This document shows positions 34,593 to 42,883 of a stretch of 64,000 nt of DNA, piece after piece. The notes below the pieces were generated by a model. That model worked only from the letters and a program-made list of their open reading frames with translations, was not told where the DNA came from and searched no databases. This DNA is from Roseomonas sp. (GTDB lineage: Bacteria > Pseudomonadota > Alphaproteobacteria > Acetobacterales > Acetobacteraceae), in contig JADCFX010000040.1 in NCBI GenBank assembly GCA_020249285.1, forward strand, positions 1 through 64,000, in the 5' to 3' direction. The position numbers were made by a program, and so were the translations under genes. Every line of letters starts with the position of its first letter. Position 1 is the first letter of the stretch.

Positions 34593-35964
34593 GGACCGCG
34601 AAGCCCATTCGATTTTTGGCGAAGTGCGCCGCATGGTGCGCACTTCCGGCGCCGTCACGGGCATGGCGGCGCGTGTTGCTGGGCATAAGCTGTTCGGTCT
34701 GAAATCAGACGAAAAACATGCCGAGGATTTGAAGGCGGTGCTGGGTTCCCTCAAGGGGCCCATGATGAAGATCGCGCAATTCCTCTCCACCGTGCCGGAT
34801 GCGTTACCGCCTGAAATCGCCAAGGAATTGGCGACACTTCAGGCCAATGCGCCGCCCATGGGCTGGCCCTTTGTACGCCGACGCATGATGAGCGAATTGG
34901 GTCCGGCTTGGGAAAGCAAATTCAAATCCTTTGAACGTGAAGCCGCCGCCGCGGCGTCCCTCGGCCAGGTGCATCGCGCTGTGCTGCCGGATGACCAGCG
35001 CGTGGCCTGCAAGCTGCAATACCCTGATATGGCGAGCGTGGTGGAGGCTGACCTCCGGCAATTGAAAATCGCCATGAGCCTCTATCGTCGCATGGATAGC
35101 GCGCTTGAGAATGAGGAAGCCTATCTTGAGCTTTCCGAACGCTTGCGCGAGGAACTGGATTATCTGCGCGAAGCATCGCAGCAGCGCCTTTACGGCATTA
35201 TGCTGCGCGATGTACCGGGCGTGCGCGTGCCGGTGCCGGTGGAAGCCTTTTGCACCAAGCGCTTGCTGACGATGTCCTGGCTGGATGGCCGCGCTATTCA
35301 GGCGCGTATTGACGAAGACCCGCCGGAAGAAGAACGCGCTGCCTATGCCCGCGCCTTGTTCCGCGCCTGGTATGTGCCGTTTTATCGCTATGGTGTGATT
35401 CATGGCGACCCGCATCTGGGGAATTATCAGGTGCGGTCTGACCTGCCGGATAATGATGGCTTCGGCATCAATCTGCTTGATTTCGGCGTGGTGCGGATTT
35501 TTGAACCGCGCTTCGTGGGCGGCGTGATCATGCTGTATGAATCCGTGCGCGATGGGGATTTCGACAAGGCGGCAGAAGCCTATCGCATCTGGGGCTTCAA
35601 GGATTTGAAGCGCGAAACCATGGAAGTGCTGAACCTTTGGGCGCGCTTCCTGTATGAACCGCTTTTGGATGACAGCGTGCGGCCCATTCAGGAAAGCGAT
35701 GATCCGCAATATGGGCGGCGCATTGCGGAAGAAGTGCATGCGGGCCTGAAGCGCACCGGCGGCGTGCGCATCCCGCGCGAATTCCCGCTGATGGACCGCG
35801 CGGCGATTGGGCTTGGCGCGGTGTTCCTTCGCTTGAATGCCAAGCTGAATTGGCATCAGCTATTTCAGGAATTGATCGCCGATTTCGATGTGGCGAAAAT
35901 TGCGGCAAGGCAGCAGGCGGCCTTGACTGAAGCGGGCGTGCCACCAACGGCGAACCCGGGCTGA
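34585..35964 (+). CDS. ABC1/UbiB-family atypical kinase
   Basis: The 459-residue protein has ABC1 landmarks: MMKIAQFLSTVPDALPPE (position of the family KxGQ motif, here KIAQ), AAAASLGQVHRAVLPD (the Ala-rich loop), KLQYPDMA, the catalytic HGDPHLGNYQV, and LLDFGVVR. UbiB and COQ8 relatives support quinone synthesis or lipid handling through an unusual ATPase/kinase. The Gly-to-Ala change in KxGQ suggests a subgroup distinct from UbiB itself. No C-terminal membrane anchor was seen, unlike UbiB. It overlaps pepF by eight bases. Confidence 0.87.
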   Translation: MAEDREAHSIFGEVRRMVRTSGAVTGMAARVAGHKLFGLKSDEKHAEDLKAVLGSLKGPMMKIAQFLSTVPDALPPEIAKELATLQANAPPMGWPFVRRRMMSELGPAWESKFKSFEREAAAAASLGQVHRAVLPDDQRVACKLQYPDMASVVEADLRQLKIAMSLYRRMDSALENEEAYLELSERLREELDYLREASQQRLYGIMLRDVPGVRVPVPVEAFCTKRLLTMSWLDGRAIQARIDEDPPEEERAAYARALFRAWYVPFYRYGVIHGDPHLGNYQVRSDLPDNDGFGINLLDFGVVRIFEPRFVGGVIMLYESVRDGDFDKAAEAYRIWGFKDLKRETMEVLNLWARFLYEPLLDDSVRPIQESDDPQYGRRIAEEVHAGLKRTGGVRIPREFPLMDRAAIGLGAVFLRLNAKLNWHQLFQELIADFDVAKIAARQQAALTEAGVPPTANPG

Positions 35965-36008
35965 TTTCACGACCGGGCGAAACTGCTTTAGGCTTCCTGC
36001 AAATGATT

Positions 36009-36027
36009 CCGGGGCACCAAGCCCCGG
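36009..36027 (+). promoter_or_regulatory. hairpin immediately upstream of a Bug gene's ribosome-binding site
   Basis: CCGGGGC (36009-36015), loop ACCAA, GCCCCGG (36021-36027) forms a 7-bp perfect stem, ending four bases before the CAGGAGGAAAC ribosome-binding site of the Bug gene at 36041. No T-run follows. It may stabilise the mRNA or mark the end of the upstream operon. Confidence 0.4.
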
Positions 36028-36040
36028 GGCAGGAGGAAAC

Positions 36041-37021
36041 ATGATCAGCAGACGCAGCGCTGCGCTTCTCGGCGCGGGTATTCTGGCAAGTCCTGGCATT
36101 CTGCGCGCGCAGGAGGCTTATCCCAATCGTCCTATCCGCATCCTGGTGCCCTATGCGGCCGGCGGCGGTCAGGACATTACCGCGCGGCTGATCGCCGAAC
36201 CGCTGCGCGCCGCGCTGGGGCAACCTGTGGTGGTGGAGAACCGTTCCGGCGCGGCGGGCATCATCGGCGCGCAGGCGCTCTGCCAGGCGCCGGCGGATGG
36301 CTATACGCTGATGCTGGGCGGTGCTGGGGAGACCGCCATCAACCCGCATATGTACAAGGAACGCCTGCCCTATAATCCAGGGCGAGACATGCGCGCTATC
36401 ATGGTGATGGTGAAGGTGCCCATCGTGATCATGGGCTTCCCCGGCGCGCCCTTTACCAATGTGCCGGAATTGGTCGCTGCGGCGCGGGCCAATCCGGGGA
36501 AATTCTCATATTCATCGTCGGGCATTGGTAATCCGCAGCATCTGGCAGGGGAATTGTTCAATCGCGTTGCGGGGGTGGATACTTTGCATGTGCCCTATCG
36601 CGGTTCCGGGCCGGCTGTGCTGGATATTGCATCGGGGCAGGTGCAGTTTGGCTATAATTCGCTCGCATCCGGGCTTTCGCTGATTCGCGAAGGGCGCATC
36701 CGCGCCATTGGCGTGACATCGCGCGAACGCATGGCGCAATTGCCGGATGTGGGCGCCGTCGCGGAATTCGCCCCCATGGCCAATTATGAATTGGTCAATT
36801 TTTTCGGGCTTTTCGCGCCAACCGGCGTGCCGGAACCCATCATGCGCCGCCTGCATGGCATTGTCCTTTCCGCCATGCGCGAACCGACGCTGCGCGCCCG
36901 TTTCGAAGAACAGGGGCTACAGGTGCAGGGCTTCAGCCTGGAAGAAAGCCAGGCATTCATGATTTCGGAATCAGAAAAGCTTGGCCGCATTGTTGCCGAG
37001 GCGAAGATCACCGCGGAATGA
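36041..37021 (+). CDS. Bug/TctC-family periplasmic solute receptor
   Basis: The 326-residue receptor has signal peptide MISRRSAALLGAGILASPGI ending near LRAQ. Family blocks are YPNRPIRILVPYAAGGGQD, GQPVVVENRSGAAG, PADGYTLMLGGA, and DTLHVPYRGSGPA. A strong AGGAGG ribosome-binding site precedes the ATG. Its stop overlaps the next gene, a uronate-dehydrogenase-like SDR (ATGA), so the ligand may be a sugar acid (inference). It follows the ABC1 kinase after 76 bases that include a hairpin. Confidence 0.93.
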   Translation: MISRRSAALLGAGILASPGILRAQEAYPNRPIRILVPYAAGGGQDITARLIAEPLRAALGQPVVVENRSGAAGIIGAQALCQAPADGYTLMLGGAGETAINPHMYKERLPYNPGRDMRAIMVMVKVPIVIMGFPGAPFTNVPELVAAARANPGKFSYSSSGIGNPQHLAGELFNRVAGVDTLHVPYRGSGPAVLDIASGQVQFGYNSLASGLSLIREGRIRAIGVTSRERMAQLPDVGAVAEFAPMANYELVNFFGLFAPTGVPEPIMRRLHGIVLSAMREPTLRARFEEQGLQVQGFSLEESQAFMISESEKLGRIVAEAKITAE

Positions 37022-37851
37022 TGGCGCAGACCCCAAAATGGCGCCGCCTGTTGATCACCGGCGCGGCGGGGGAGATCGGCAGTGTCATCCGTCCCGCGCT
37101 GGTGGATACAGCCGGGGCGCTGCGCTTGTTCGATCAACGCCCCATTGCGGATGCAGCGGCTGCTGAAACCATCATTGGCGATGTCACTGACCCTTCAGTG
37201 ATGGATACAGCCATGGCAGGCGTGGATTGCGTCATCCATCTGGCTGGCATCCCGCGCGAGACCGGTGGCAACCCGGATGAGATCCTGCACGCCAATATCA
37301 TCGGTACGCATACGGTGTTTGCCGCTGCGCGCCAGAATGGCGTGAAGCGCGTGATTTTCGCTTCCAGCAATCATGTGATTGGGTTTTATCCTGCCGATAA
37401 GTCCGTCGGCCCGGATGTGCCGCCGCGCCCAAGTGGCTTTTACGGCGCCAGCAAAGCCTATGGGGAAGCCTTGGCACGCTTGCATGCGGATAAATTCGGC
37501 ATGGAGGTCGCGTGTCTGCGCATCGGCGCCTTTCGCGCGCGCCCCGGCAATGCGCGCGAATTGGGCGCCTGGATCAGCCATGGGGATATGGCAGCGCTCG
37601 CGCGCGCCACCGTTCTGGCGCCCAGCTTTCATTTTTTGGTGCTCTACGGCGTTTCAGCCAATAGCCGCGCCAAATGGGGCGGCGATGGCGCGGCGCGCGC
37701 CCAGATTGGCTTCACGCCGCGCGACAATGCCGAAGATTGGGCCGCCGTATTGGCCGTTAAGGCCGCCTTACCCGGCAGCCCTGCCGCACGCTTTCACGGC
37801 GGCAGTGTTTGCGAGATTGGCTTTCAGGGCGACCCCGATCGGGTCGCTTGA
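37018..37851 (+). CDS. NAD-dependent SDR, uronate-dehydrogenase-like
   Basis: The 277-residue extended short-chain dehydrogenase has the Rossmann motif LLITGAAGEIGSVIRP, an early Asp in LRLFDQRP favouring NAD, VIHLAGIP, SSNHVIGFY, and the catalytic YGASKAYGE (Tyr-xxx-Lys). The short length and NHVIG segment match bacterial uronate dehydrogenases, which oxidise hexuronates to aldarolactones. Translationally coupled to a Bug receptor. It ends three bases from the convergent NTF2-like gene. Confidence 0.85.
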   Translation: MMAQTPKWRRLLITGAAGEIGSVIRPALVDTAGALRLFDQRPIADAAAAETIIGDVTDPSVMDTAMAGVDCVIHLAGIPRETGGNPDEILHANIIGTHTVFAAARQNGVKRVIFASSNHVIGFYPADKSVGPDVPPRPSGFYGASKAYGEALARLHADKFGMEVACLRIGAFRARPGNARELGAWISHGDMAALARATVLAPSFHFLVLYGVSANSRAKWGGDGAARAQIGFTPRDNAEDWAAVLAVKAALPGSPAARFHGGSVCEIGFQGDPDRVA

Positions 37852-37854
37852 ACT

Positions 37855-38313
37855 TCAGCTTGGCCTTACAAAAGCCTGCCGCGCCAACAGCTTCCAGCCA
37901 TCGGGCTGCTTCTTCCATACTTGCAGAATACCGATATTCACCGGGTTCACGCGCCCGTTGCTTTCGGATTCGCCGCGCAGCACATGGCGCACAATGGCGT
38001 CATCGCCGACAACATCAATGGTCTGATCCGAAACATTCAAGGACCGGAAGATCGAGGTCTTATTCGCCAGCGGGTCAATGAATTCCTGGCGGTTTTCTAT
38101 CCGACCGGCGGAATGGCCGTAGCTGAGCCTTTCATGCGTCACGGCCATCAGCCCGGCGCGGTCCCCGGCCAGCATGGCCTTGGTGAGCGCCTCAACGGCG
38201 GCAGCAACCGCAGCGGCATTGCTGCCCTGGGCAAGGGCGGTTGAGGGGGTGAAATTGGCGAGCGTCAGGGCCGCGGCCCCCGCCAGCGCCAAATGGCGGC
38301 GGTTCATGGACAT
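37855..38313 (-). CDS. exported NTF2-like (DUF4440/SnoaL-type) protein
   Basis: The 152-residue protein has a Tat-like signal, MNRRHLALAGAAALTLAN, followed by an NTF2-like fold: AVEALTKAMLAGDRAGLMAV, then LSYGHSAGRIENRQEFIDPL, then ILQVWKKQPDGWKLLARQ. The conserved ending (W-x-LLARQ) is typical of DUF4440 proteins. GGGAGG seven bases before 38313 supports that start. No catalytic residues can be assigned. It is divergent from pntAA across a hairpin-rich gap. Confidence 0.78.
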   Translation of the reverse strand: MSMNRRHLALAGAAALTLANFTPSTALAQGSNAAAVAAAVEALTKAMLAGDRAGLMAVTHERLSYGHSAGRIENRQEFIDPLANKTSIFRSLNVSDQTIDVVGDDAIVRHVLRGESESNGRVNPVNIGILQVWKKQPDGWKLLARQAFVRPS

Positions 38314-38519
38314 ATGCTTTCCTCCCGCTGCGTTGATCGCAGACAGGGCAAGTCTGAGCCCGGGAAATGCCCAAGCGCAAGGCACAAGCTGTCCAAAAAG
38401 CCCCTCTTCGGGCTTGCAATTTGGCGCCTCGCCCCCTTTTGGAGGTTCCTGCCTGGGTGGACACCCGGGCGCAGCGCCTGTAGTGCGGCGCACAATCTAG
38501 TCCTTTGGGGGTATCCCTT
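38314..38519. promoter_or_regulatory. hairpin-rich divergent region upstream of pntAA
   Basis: These 206 bases carry several inverted repeats. AAGCCC / GGGCTT (38398-38415) is followed on the minus strand by TTTTT, giving a terminator-like hairpin pointing toward the NTF2-like gene. GCCTGGGTG / CACCCGGGC (38451-38470) and GGCGCAGCGCC (38468-38478) crowd the pntAA side. Promoters for both genes must lie here, but no clear -35/-10 was found. The minus-strand hairpin could act as an attenuator. Confidence 0.4.
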
Positions 38520-39677
38520 ATGAAAGTGGCCGTTCTTAAAGAACGCCGGGCCGGCGAGACGCGGGTTGCCGCGACGCCGGAGACCGTGAAGAAGCTGATT
38601 GGCATGGGCTGCGCCCTGACCGTTGAGGCGGGCGCTGGCATGGCCTCGGGCCTCACTGATGCTGCCTATGCTGAAGCGGGGGCAAGCATCGCCGCAGATG
38701 CCGCCGCCGCACTGGCTGGCGCGCAGATCGTGCTGAAGGTGCGTGCCCCCTTGGCTGCCGGGGAAGGCGCGGTGGATGAGTTGGCGCTGATCCCGCGCGG
38801 GGCGCTGCTGATCGCGACCCTTGCCGCCGATGCCTATGCCGCCGGGCGCTATGCGGCCGCCGGGATTGACGCTTGTTCCATGGAATTGCTGCCGCGCATC
38901 ACCCGCGCGCAATCCATGGATGTGCTGTCCTCCCAGGCGAATCTGGCCGGCTACCGCGCCGTGGTCGAAGCATCCACCGCCTATGACAAGGGCTTCCCCA
39001 TGATGATGACCGCCGCCGGCACCGTGCCCGCGGCCAATGCCTTCATCATGGGTGCGGGCGTTGCGGGCTTGCAGGCCATCGCGACTGCACGGCGCCTGGG
39101 TGGCCGGGTTTCGGCGACCGATGTGCGCCCCGCCGCCAAGGAAGAAATCAAGTCGCTTGGCGCCAGCTTCGTTGGCTACGAGGATGAGGAAAGCAAGGCT
39201 GCACAAACCGCAGGCGGCTATGCGAAGCAGCTTTCAGCCGCCTTCTATGCCAAGCAGGCGGAAGTGGTGGCAGCGCATATCGCCAAGCAGGATGTGGTTG
39301 TGTGTACTGCGCTCGTGCAAGGCCGCCGCGCGCCCATTCTGGTCACGGCCGAGATGGTCGCTGCCATGAAGCCCGGTTCGGTGATTGTGGATATCGCGTC
39401 TGATGCTTGCGGCAATTGCGCGCTGACCAAGCCGGGTGAGCTTTTCGTCACCGAAAATGGCGTGAAGATCCTGGGCTATACCAATTGGCCCGGGCGCATC
39501 CCGGCGGCGGCTTCCGCGCTTTATGCGCGCAATCTGCTGACCTTCCTGACCACCTTCTGGGATAAGGACGCCAAGGCGCCCAAGCTTCCTGAAGATGACG
39601 ACATTGTGAAGGGTGTTGCGCTCACGCGCGGCGGGGCCGTGGTGCACCCGCAAATGAAGCCGGCCCAGGCAGGCTAA
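38520..39677 (+). CDS. pntAA: NAD(P) transhydrogenase subunit alpha part 1 (NAD-binding)
   Basis: The 385-residue domain I of proton-pumping transhydrogenase binds NAD(H). It starts [20 protein letters not shown] and has [20 protein letters not shown], the nucleotide-binding [20 protein letters not shown], and the [19 protein letters not shown] specificity region. The three-gene form (pntAA, pntAB, pntB) is the alphaproteobacterial arrangement. The enzyme uses the proton gradient to make NADPH from NADH. The Shine-Dalgarno sequence is poor, although the start agrees with the family. Confidence 0.95.
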   Translation: MKVAVLKERRAGETRVAATPETVKKLIGMGCALTVEAGAGMASGLTDAAYAEAGASIAADAAAALAGAQIVLKVRAPLAAGEGAVDELALIPRGALLIATLAADAYAAGRYAAAGIDACSMELLPRITRAQSMDVLSSQANLAGYRAVVEASTAYDKGFPMMMTAAGTVPAANAFIMGAGVAGLQAIATARRLGGRVSATDVRPAAKEEIKSLGASFVGYEDEESKAAQTAGGYAKQLSAAFYAKQAEVVAAHIAKQDVVVCTALVQGRRAPILVTAEMVAAMKPGSVIVDIASDACGNCALTKPGELFVTENGVKILGYTNWPGRIPAAASALYARNLLTFLTTFWDKDAKAPKLPEDDDIVKGVALTRGGAVVHPQMKPAQAG

Positions 39678-39688
39678 GGAGAATTCGG

Positions 39689-40084
39689 ATGAACGCGACC
39701 GAACTCGCCAATCAGGCGGCCAGCACGGCGCAGCGCGCGCTGGAACTGGCAGAACAGGCCCGCCGTGCGGCGGAAGCCGTGGCCCCGGTGGCTGCGGCGG
39801 CTGAGCCGTTTTTGTATCTGCTGACGATCTTCTTGCTGGCCTGCTTTGTTGGCTATCATGTGGTGTGGAATGTGACGCCGGCGCTGCATTCGCCGCTGAT
39901 GGGCGTGACCAATGCCATCTCCTCGGTGATTGTGGTGGGCGCCATTTTGGCCGCCGGTACCGCCGATGGCTGGGCGGCGCGGATTTTCGGCTTCATTGGC
40001 GTGACGCTGGCTGCCGTGAATATCTTTGGCGGCTTTATGGTGACGCGCCGAATGCTGGCCATGTTCAAGAAGAAGGGGAGCTGA
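39689..40084 (+). CDS. pntAB: NAD(P) transhydrogenase subunit alpha part 2 (membrane)
   Basis: The 131-residue subunit has an N-terminal amphipathic Ala/Glu-rich stretch of about 40 residues. Three to four membrane segments follow ([20 protein letters not shown], then [14 protein letters not shown], then [20 protein letters not shown]). It supplies part of the proton channel. It sits 11 bases after pntAA with an AAGGAG site, and five bases before pntB. Confidence 0.94.
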   Translation: MNATELANQAASTAQRALELAEQARRAAEAVAPVAAAAEPFLYLLTIFLLACFVGYHVVWNVTPALHSPLMGVTNAISSVIVVGAILAAGTADGWAARIFGFIGVTLAAVNIFGGFMVTRRMLAMFKKKGS

Positions 40085-40088
40085 CGCC

Positions 40089-41495
40089 ATGGCGACCACC
40101 CTTCTGACACTGGCTTATCTTGTTGCATCAGTGCTCTTCATTCTGGCGCTGCGCGGCTTGAGCCATCCGGAAACCAGCCGTCAGGGCAATATGCTTGGCA
40201 TGATCGGCATGGCGGTGGCGATTGCCGCCACCCTGCTGAAGCCAGGCATGAGCATTGGCGGTATTGGGCTGGTGATTGCGGGCCTTGCCATTGGCGGCGC
40301 CATCGGCACCATTGTTGCCCAACGCATTCAAATGACGTCGCTCCCGCAGCTTGTCGCGGCCTTCCATTCGCTGGTGGGCTTGGCCGCCGTGTTCGTGGCG
40401 GCGGCAGCGTTTTATGCGCCGGAGAGCTTTGGCATTGGCGTGCGCGGCAATATCAAGGGTGCGTCTTTGGTTGAAATGTCGCTGGGGCTTGCGATTGGTG
40501 CCATCACCTTCTCGGGTTCTGTGATTGCCTTTGCGAAGCTGGATGGCCGCATGTCTGGCGCGCCGATCATGTTCAAGGGTCAGCATATGCTGAACCTGGG
40601 GCTTGGCATTTTGCTGGCGCTGCTGGTGGTGCTGTTCGTGATCACGGGCAGTGATGTGCTGTTCTGGATGATTGCGATCCTGTCCTTGGTGCTGGGCTTC
40701 CTGCTGATCATTCCGATCGGTGGCGCGGATATGCCCGTGGTTGTGTCCATGCTGAACAGCTATTCCGGTTGGGCGGCAGCGGGCATTGGCTTCACCATCG
40801 GCAATTTGCTGCTGATTGTGACGGGCGCGCTGGTGGGTGCTTCTGGTGCCATCCTGTCCTACATCATGTGTAAGGGCATGAACCGCAGCATCATCAACGT
40901 GCTGTTGGGTGGCTTCGGGTCCGAAGGTGGTACGGCAGCGGCGGGTGGCGCGGCCGCGGATCGTCCGCCGGTGAAGGCCGGCAGCCCGGAAGACGCGGCC
41001 TATATGATGAAGAATGCGCAGAAGATCATCGTAGTGCCTGGCTATGGCATGGCGGTGGCGCAGGCGCAGCAGGTGCTGCGTGAAATGGCTGATCTGCTCA
41101 AGAAAGAAGGCGCCGAAATCAAATACGCCATCCATCCTGTCGCGGGTCGCATGCCCGGCCATATGAACGTGCTGCTGGCCGAAGCCAATGTGCCTTATGA
41201 CGAGGTGTTTGAACTTGAGGAGATCAATGCCGAATTCGCCGATGCCGATGTGGCCTTTGTGATCGGGGCGAATGACGTGACGAACCCGGCGGCCAAGACC
41301 GACAAATCATCCGCGATTTACGGCATGCCCATTCTGGATGTGGAACGCGCGAAGACCGTGTTCTTCATCAAGCGCGGCATGGCGAGCGGTTATGCCGGCG
41401 TGGATAATGAACTATTCTTCCGCCCGAATACCATGATGCTGTTCGGCGATGCGAAGAAGGTCACGCAGGAAATTGTGCAGGCCTTGCAGCGCTGA
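40089..41495 (+). CDS. pntB: NAD(P) transhydrogenase subunit beta
   Basis: The 468-residue subunit has about eight membrane spans in the first 270 residues, including GGADMPVVVSMLNSYSGWAA with the functional Asp and Asn region. The C-terminal NADP-binding domain III has IVVPGYGMAVAQAQ, HPVAGRMPGHMNVLLAEA, VIGANDVTNPAA and VFFIKRGMASGYAGVDN. Together with pntAA and pntAB this completes the enzyme. A strong intrinsic terminator follows 20 bases after the stop. Confidence 0.96.
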   Translation: MATTLLTLAYLVASVLFILALRGLSHPETSRQGNMLGMIGMAVAIAATLLKPGMSIGGIGLVIAGLAIGGAIGTIVAQRIQMTSLPQLVAAFHSLVGLAAVFVAAAAFYAPESFGIGVRGNIKGASLVEMSLGLAIGAITFSGSVIAFAKLDGRMSGAPIMFKGQHMLNLGLGILLALLVVLFVITGSDVLFWMIAILSLVLGFLLIIPIGGADMPVVVSMLNSYSGWAAAGIGFTIGNLLLIVTGALVGASGAILSYIMCKGMNRSIINVLLGGFGSEGGTAAAGGAAADRPPVKAGSPEDAAYMMKNAQKIIVVPGYGMAVAQAQQVLREMADLLKKEGAEIKYAIHPVAGRMPGHMNVLLAEANVPYDEVFELEEINAEFADADVAFVIGANDVTNPAAKTDKSSAIYGMPILDVERAKTVFFIKRGMASGYAGVDNELFFRPNTMMLFGDAKKVTQEIVQALQR

Positions 41496-41514
41496 TTGGC
41501 GCTTAGTTCAATGA

Positions 41515-41546
41515 AGCCCGGCTGGTGAAAATCAGCCGGGTTTTTT
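41515..41546 (+). terminator. intrinsic terminator of the pnt operon
   Basis: CCCGGCTG (41517-41524), loop GTGAAAAT, CAGCCGGG (41533-41540), then TTTTTT. The T-run overlaps the stop codon of the convergent trmJ gene at 41545-41547. Confidence 0.92.
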
Positions 41547-42369
41547 ATTCCTCAAGCCAGGGCGCTTTCACATCGTCACGCGGCGGGCGACCGCGCTTCA
41601 TCCGACCACGCGATAATTCCGTGACCACGCCATGCAGGGTGCGGAGTTCCTGTTCCGTCACCTCGCCACGCTGGAACCAATGGCGCAGATTGCGCACCAT
41701 GCCGGGGCGCTTTTCCTGATTGTCGAGGAAGCCCGAGGCATCCAATTCCGCGATCAGCCGGCCCAGGAAAATGTCCAATTCGCCCTTGGTGGCGACATGG
41801 GTTTCATTGGTCATCAGGTAGCGCGGCGGCGTTGCCTCGGCGGCCATCCACCATTCATAGGCCAGGATCATCACGGCCTGGGCAAGGTTGAGCGAGTTAT
41901 GTTCAGGGTTCAGCGGATAGCGCACCAGCGTATCGGCGCGGGCTAGGTCCTCGGCTTCCAGCCCGGCGCGTTCCGGGCCGAATAGCACGGCCACGCGCTG
42001 GCCCTTGGCATTGATGGTGCGCAGATCCTCAGCCGCTGCGCGCGCATTGCGTACCGGCATCACCACATGGCGCGGTCGCGGGCAGGTGGCCAAGACGCGA
42101 TGGCAATCCGCCAAAGCGGCATCGAGCGTATCAAACACCTGGGCCGCATGGATGATGGGATCAGCGCCGGAAGCGGCAGGCAAAGCATCCGGCTGCGGCC
42201 AGCCATCGCGCGGCGCCACGATACGCAAATGGAACAAGCCGCCATTGGCCATGGCGCGGGCCGTGCTGCCAATATTGCGCGCCATTTGCGGGCGCACCAG
42301 CACGATGATCGGGCTTTCACCCGCGGGCGGCGTGAGTGGCGCCCCCCCTTCCGCGCGCCCGCCTGTCAT
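41545..42369 (-). CDS. trmJ: tRNA (cytidine/uridine-2'-O-)-methyltransferase, TrmJ type
   Basis: The 274-residue SPOUT methyltransferase has IIVLVRPQMARNIGSTARAM (motif 1), AVLFGPERAGLEAEDL (motif 2, the knotted AdoMet site), and YPLNPEHNSLNLAQAVMILAYE (motif 3). TrmJ methylates the ribose at tRNA position 32. The helical C-terminal extension (ELDIFLGRLIAEL) is typical. ATG 42369 is used; a TTG at 42387 in the same frame is possible. Upstream is an unusual nested inverted repeat. Confidence 0.9.
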   Translation of the reverse strand: MTGGRAEGGAPLTPPAGESPIIVLVRPQMARNIGSTARAMANGGLFHLRIVAPRDGWPQPDALPAASGADPIIHAAQVFDTLDAALADCHRVLATCPRPRHVVMPVRNARAAAEDLRTINAKGQRVAVLFGPERAGLEAEDLARADTLVRYPLNPEHNSLNLAQAVMILAYEWWMAAEATPPRYLMTNETHVATKGELDIFLGRLIAELDASGFLDNQEKRPGMVRNLRHWFQRGEVTEQELRTLHGVVTELSRGRMKRGRPPRDDVKAPWLEE

Positions 42370-42390
42370 CGGGTCAGAAAGGCCCAAGGA

Positions 42391-42435
42391 GCATTTTCAA
42401 GCCAAGTGGGCATCACTTGGCGACTCGGAAAATGC
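42391..42435. repeat. nested inverted repeat between trmJ and the DUF305 gene
   Basis: The outer arms are GCATTTTC (42391-42398) and GAAAATGC (42428-42435). The inner arms are GCCAAGTG (42401-42408) and CACTTGGC (42414-42421) around loop GGCAT. Both pairs are perfect 8-bp matches, and the whole 45 bases can form one long imperfect hairpin. There is no T-run on either strand. It lies in the trmJ leader on the minus strand and could be a cruciform, a protein-binding site or a mobile miniature repeat. Confidence 0.65.
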
Positions 42436-42475
42436 GACCAAACAAACAACTCAGAGTGTTTCCAACGTTTGCCTA

Positions 42476-42823
42476 TCATCGCGCCAGAAAAGCTCTGAGT
42501 TGCGTGATTTCGGCTTCCTGGGCGGTGATGATGGATTCCGCGAGGCGTTTCATCTCCGGGTCCTTGCCGTGGCGGAGCACCACGCGCGCCATATCTATCG
42601 CGCCTTGGTGATGCGGGATCATGCCGGCGGCGAAATCCCGATCCGCATCGCCGGTGAAGCGGATATTCATGTCACGGTGCATACGGTCATTGGCAGCGCG
42701 GAATTCGCGTGTGGAGGCCGGTTCATTGGCACTGGGGCGCGCGCCATGCCCCTGGTGGCCCTGCTGCGCCAGGGCAGGCAGGGCAAGGGTGGCGAGCGTT
42801 AGGCAAAGGGCGATGCGTTTCAT
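42476..42823 (-). CDS. exported DUF305-family protein
   Basis: The 115-residue protein has signal peptide MKRIALCLTLATLALPALAQ, then a short His/Gly-rich stretch (QQGHQGHG). The DUF305 core follows: NDRMHRDMNIRF and DFAAGMIPHHQGAIDMARVV, rich in Met and His. This four-helix, ferritin-like family is often tied to copper handling; metal binding by the MHRDM and MIPHHQ motifs is plausible. It stands 60 bases from cysS with no obvious partner. Confidence 0.85.
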   Translation of the reverse strand: MKRIALCLTLATLALPALAQQGHQGHGARPSANEPASTREFRAANDRMHRDMNIRFTGDADRDFAAGMIPHHQGAIDMARVVLRHGKDPEMKRLAESIITAQEAEITQLRAFLAR

Positions 42824-42883
42824 GATGGGGCTCCCGGTTTTTGGTTCAGCCGGGAAAGGCTGCGGCTTGCCATAAGGGGAAGG

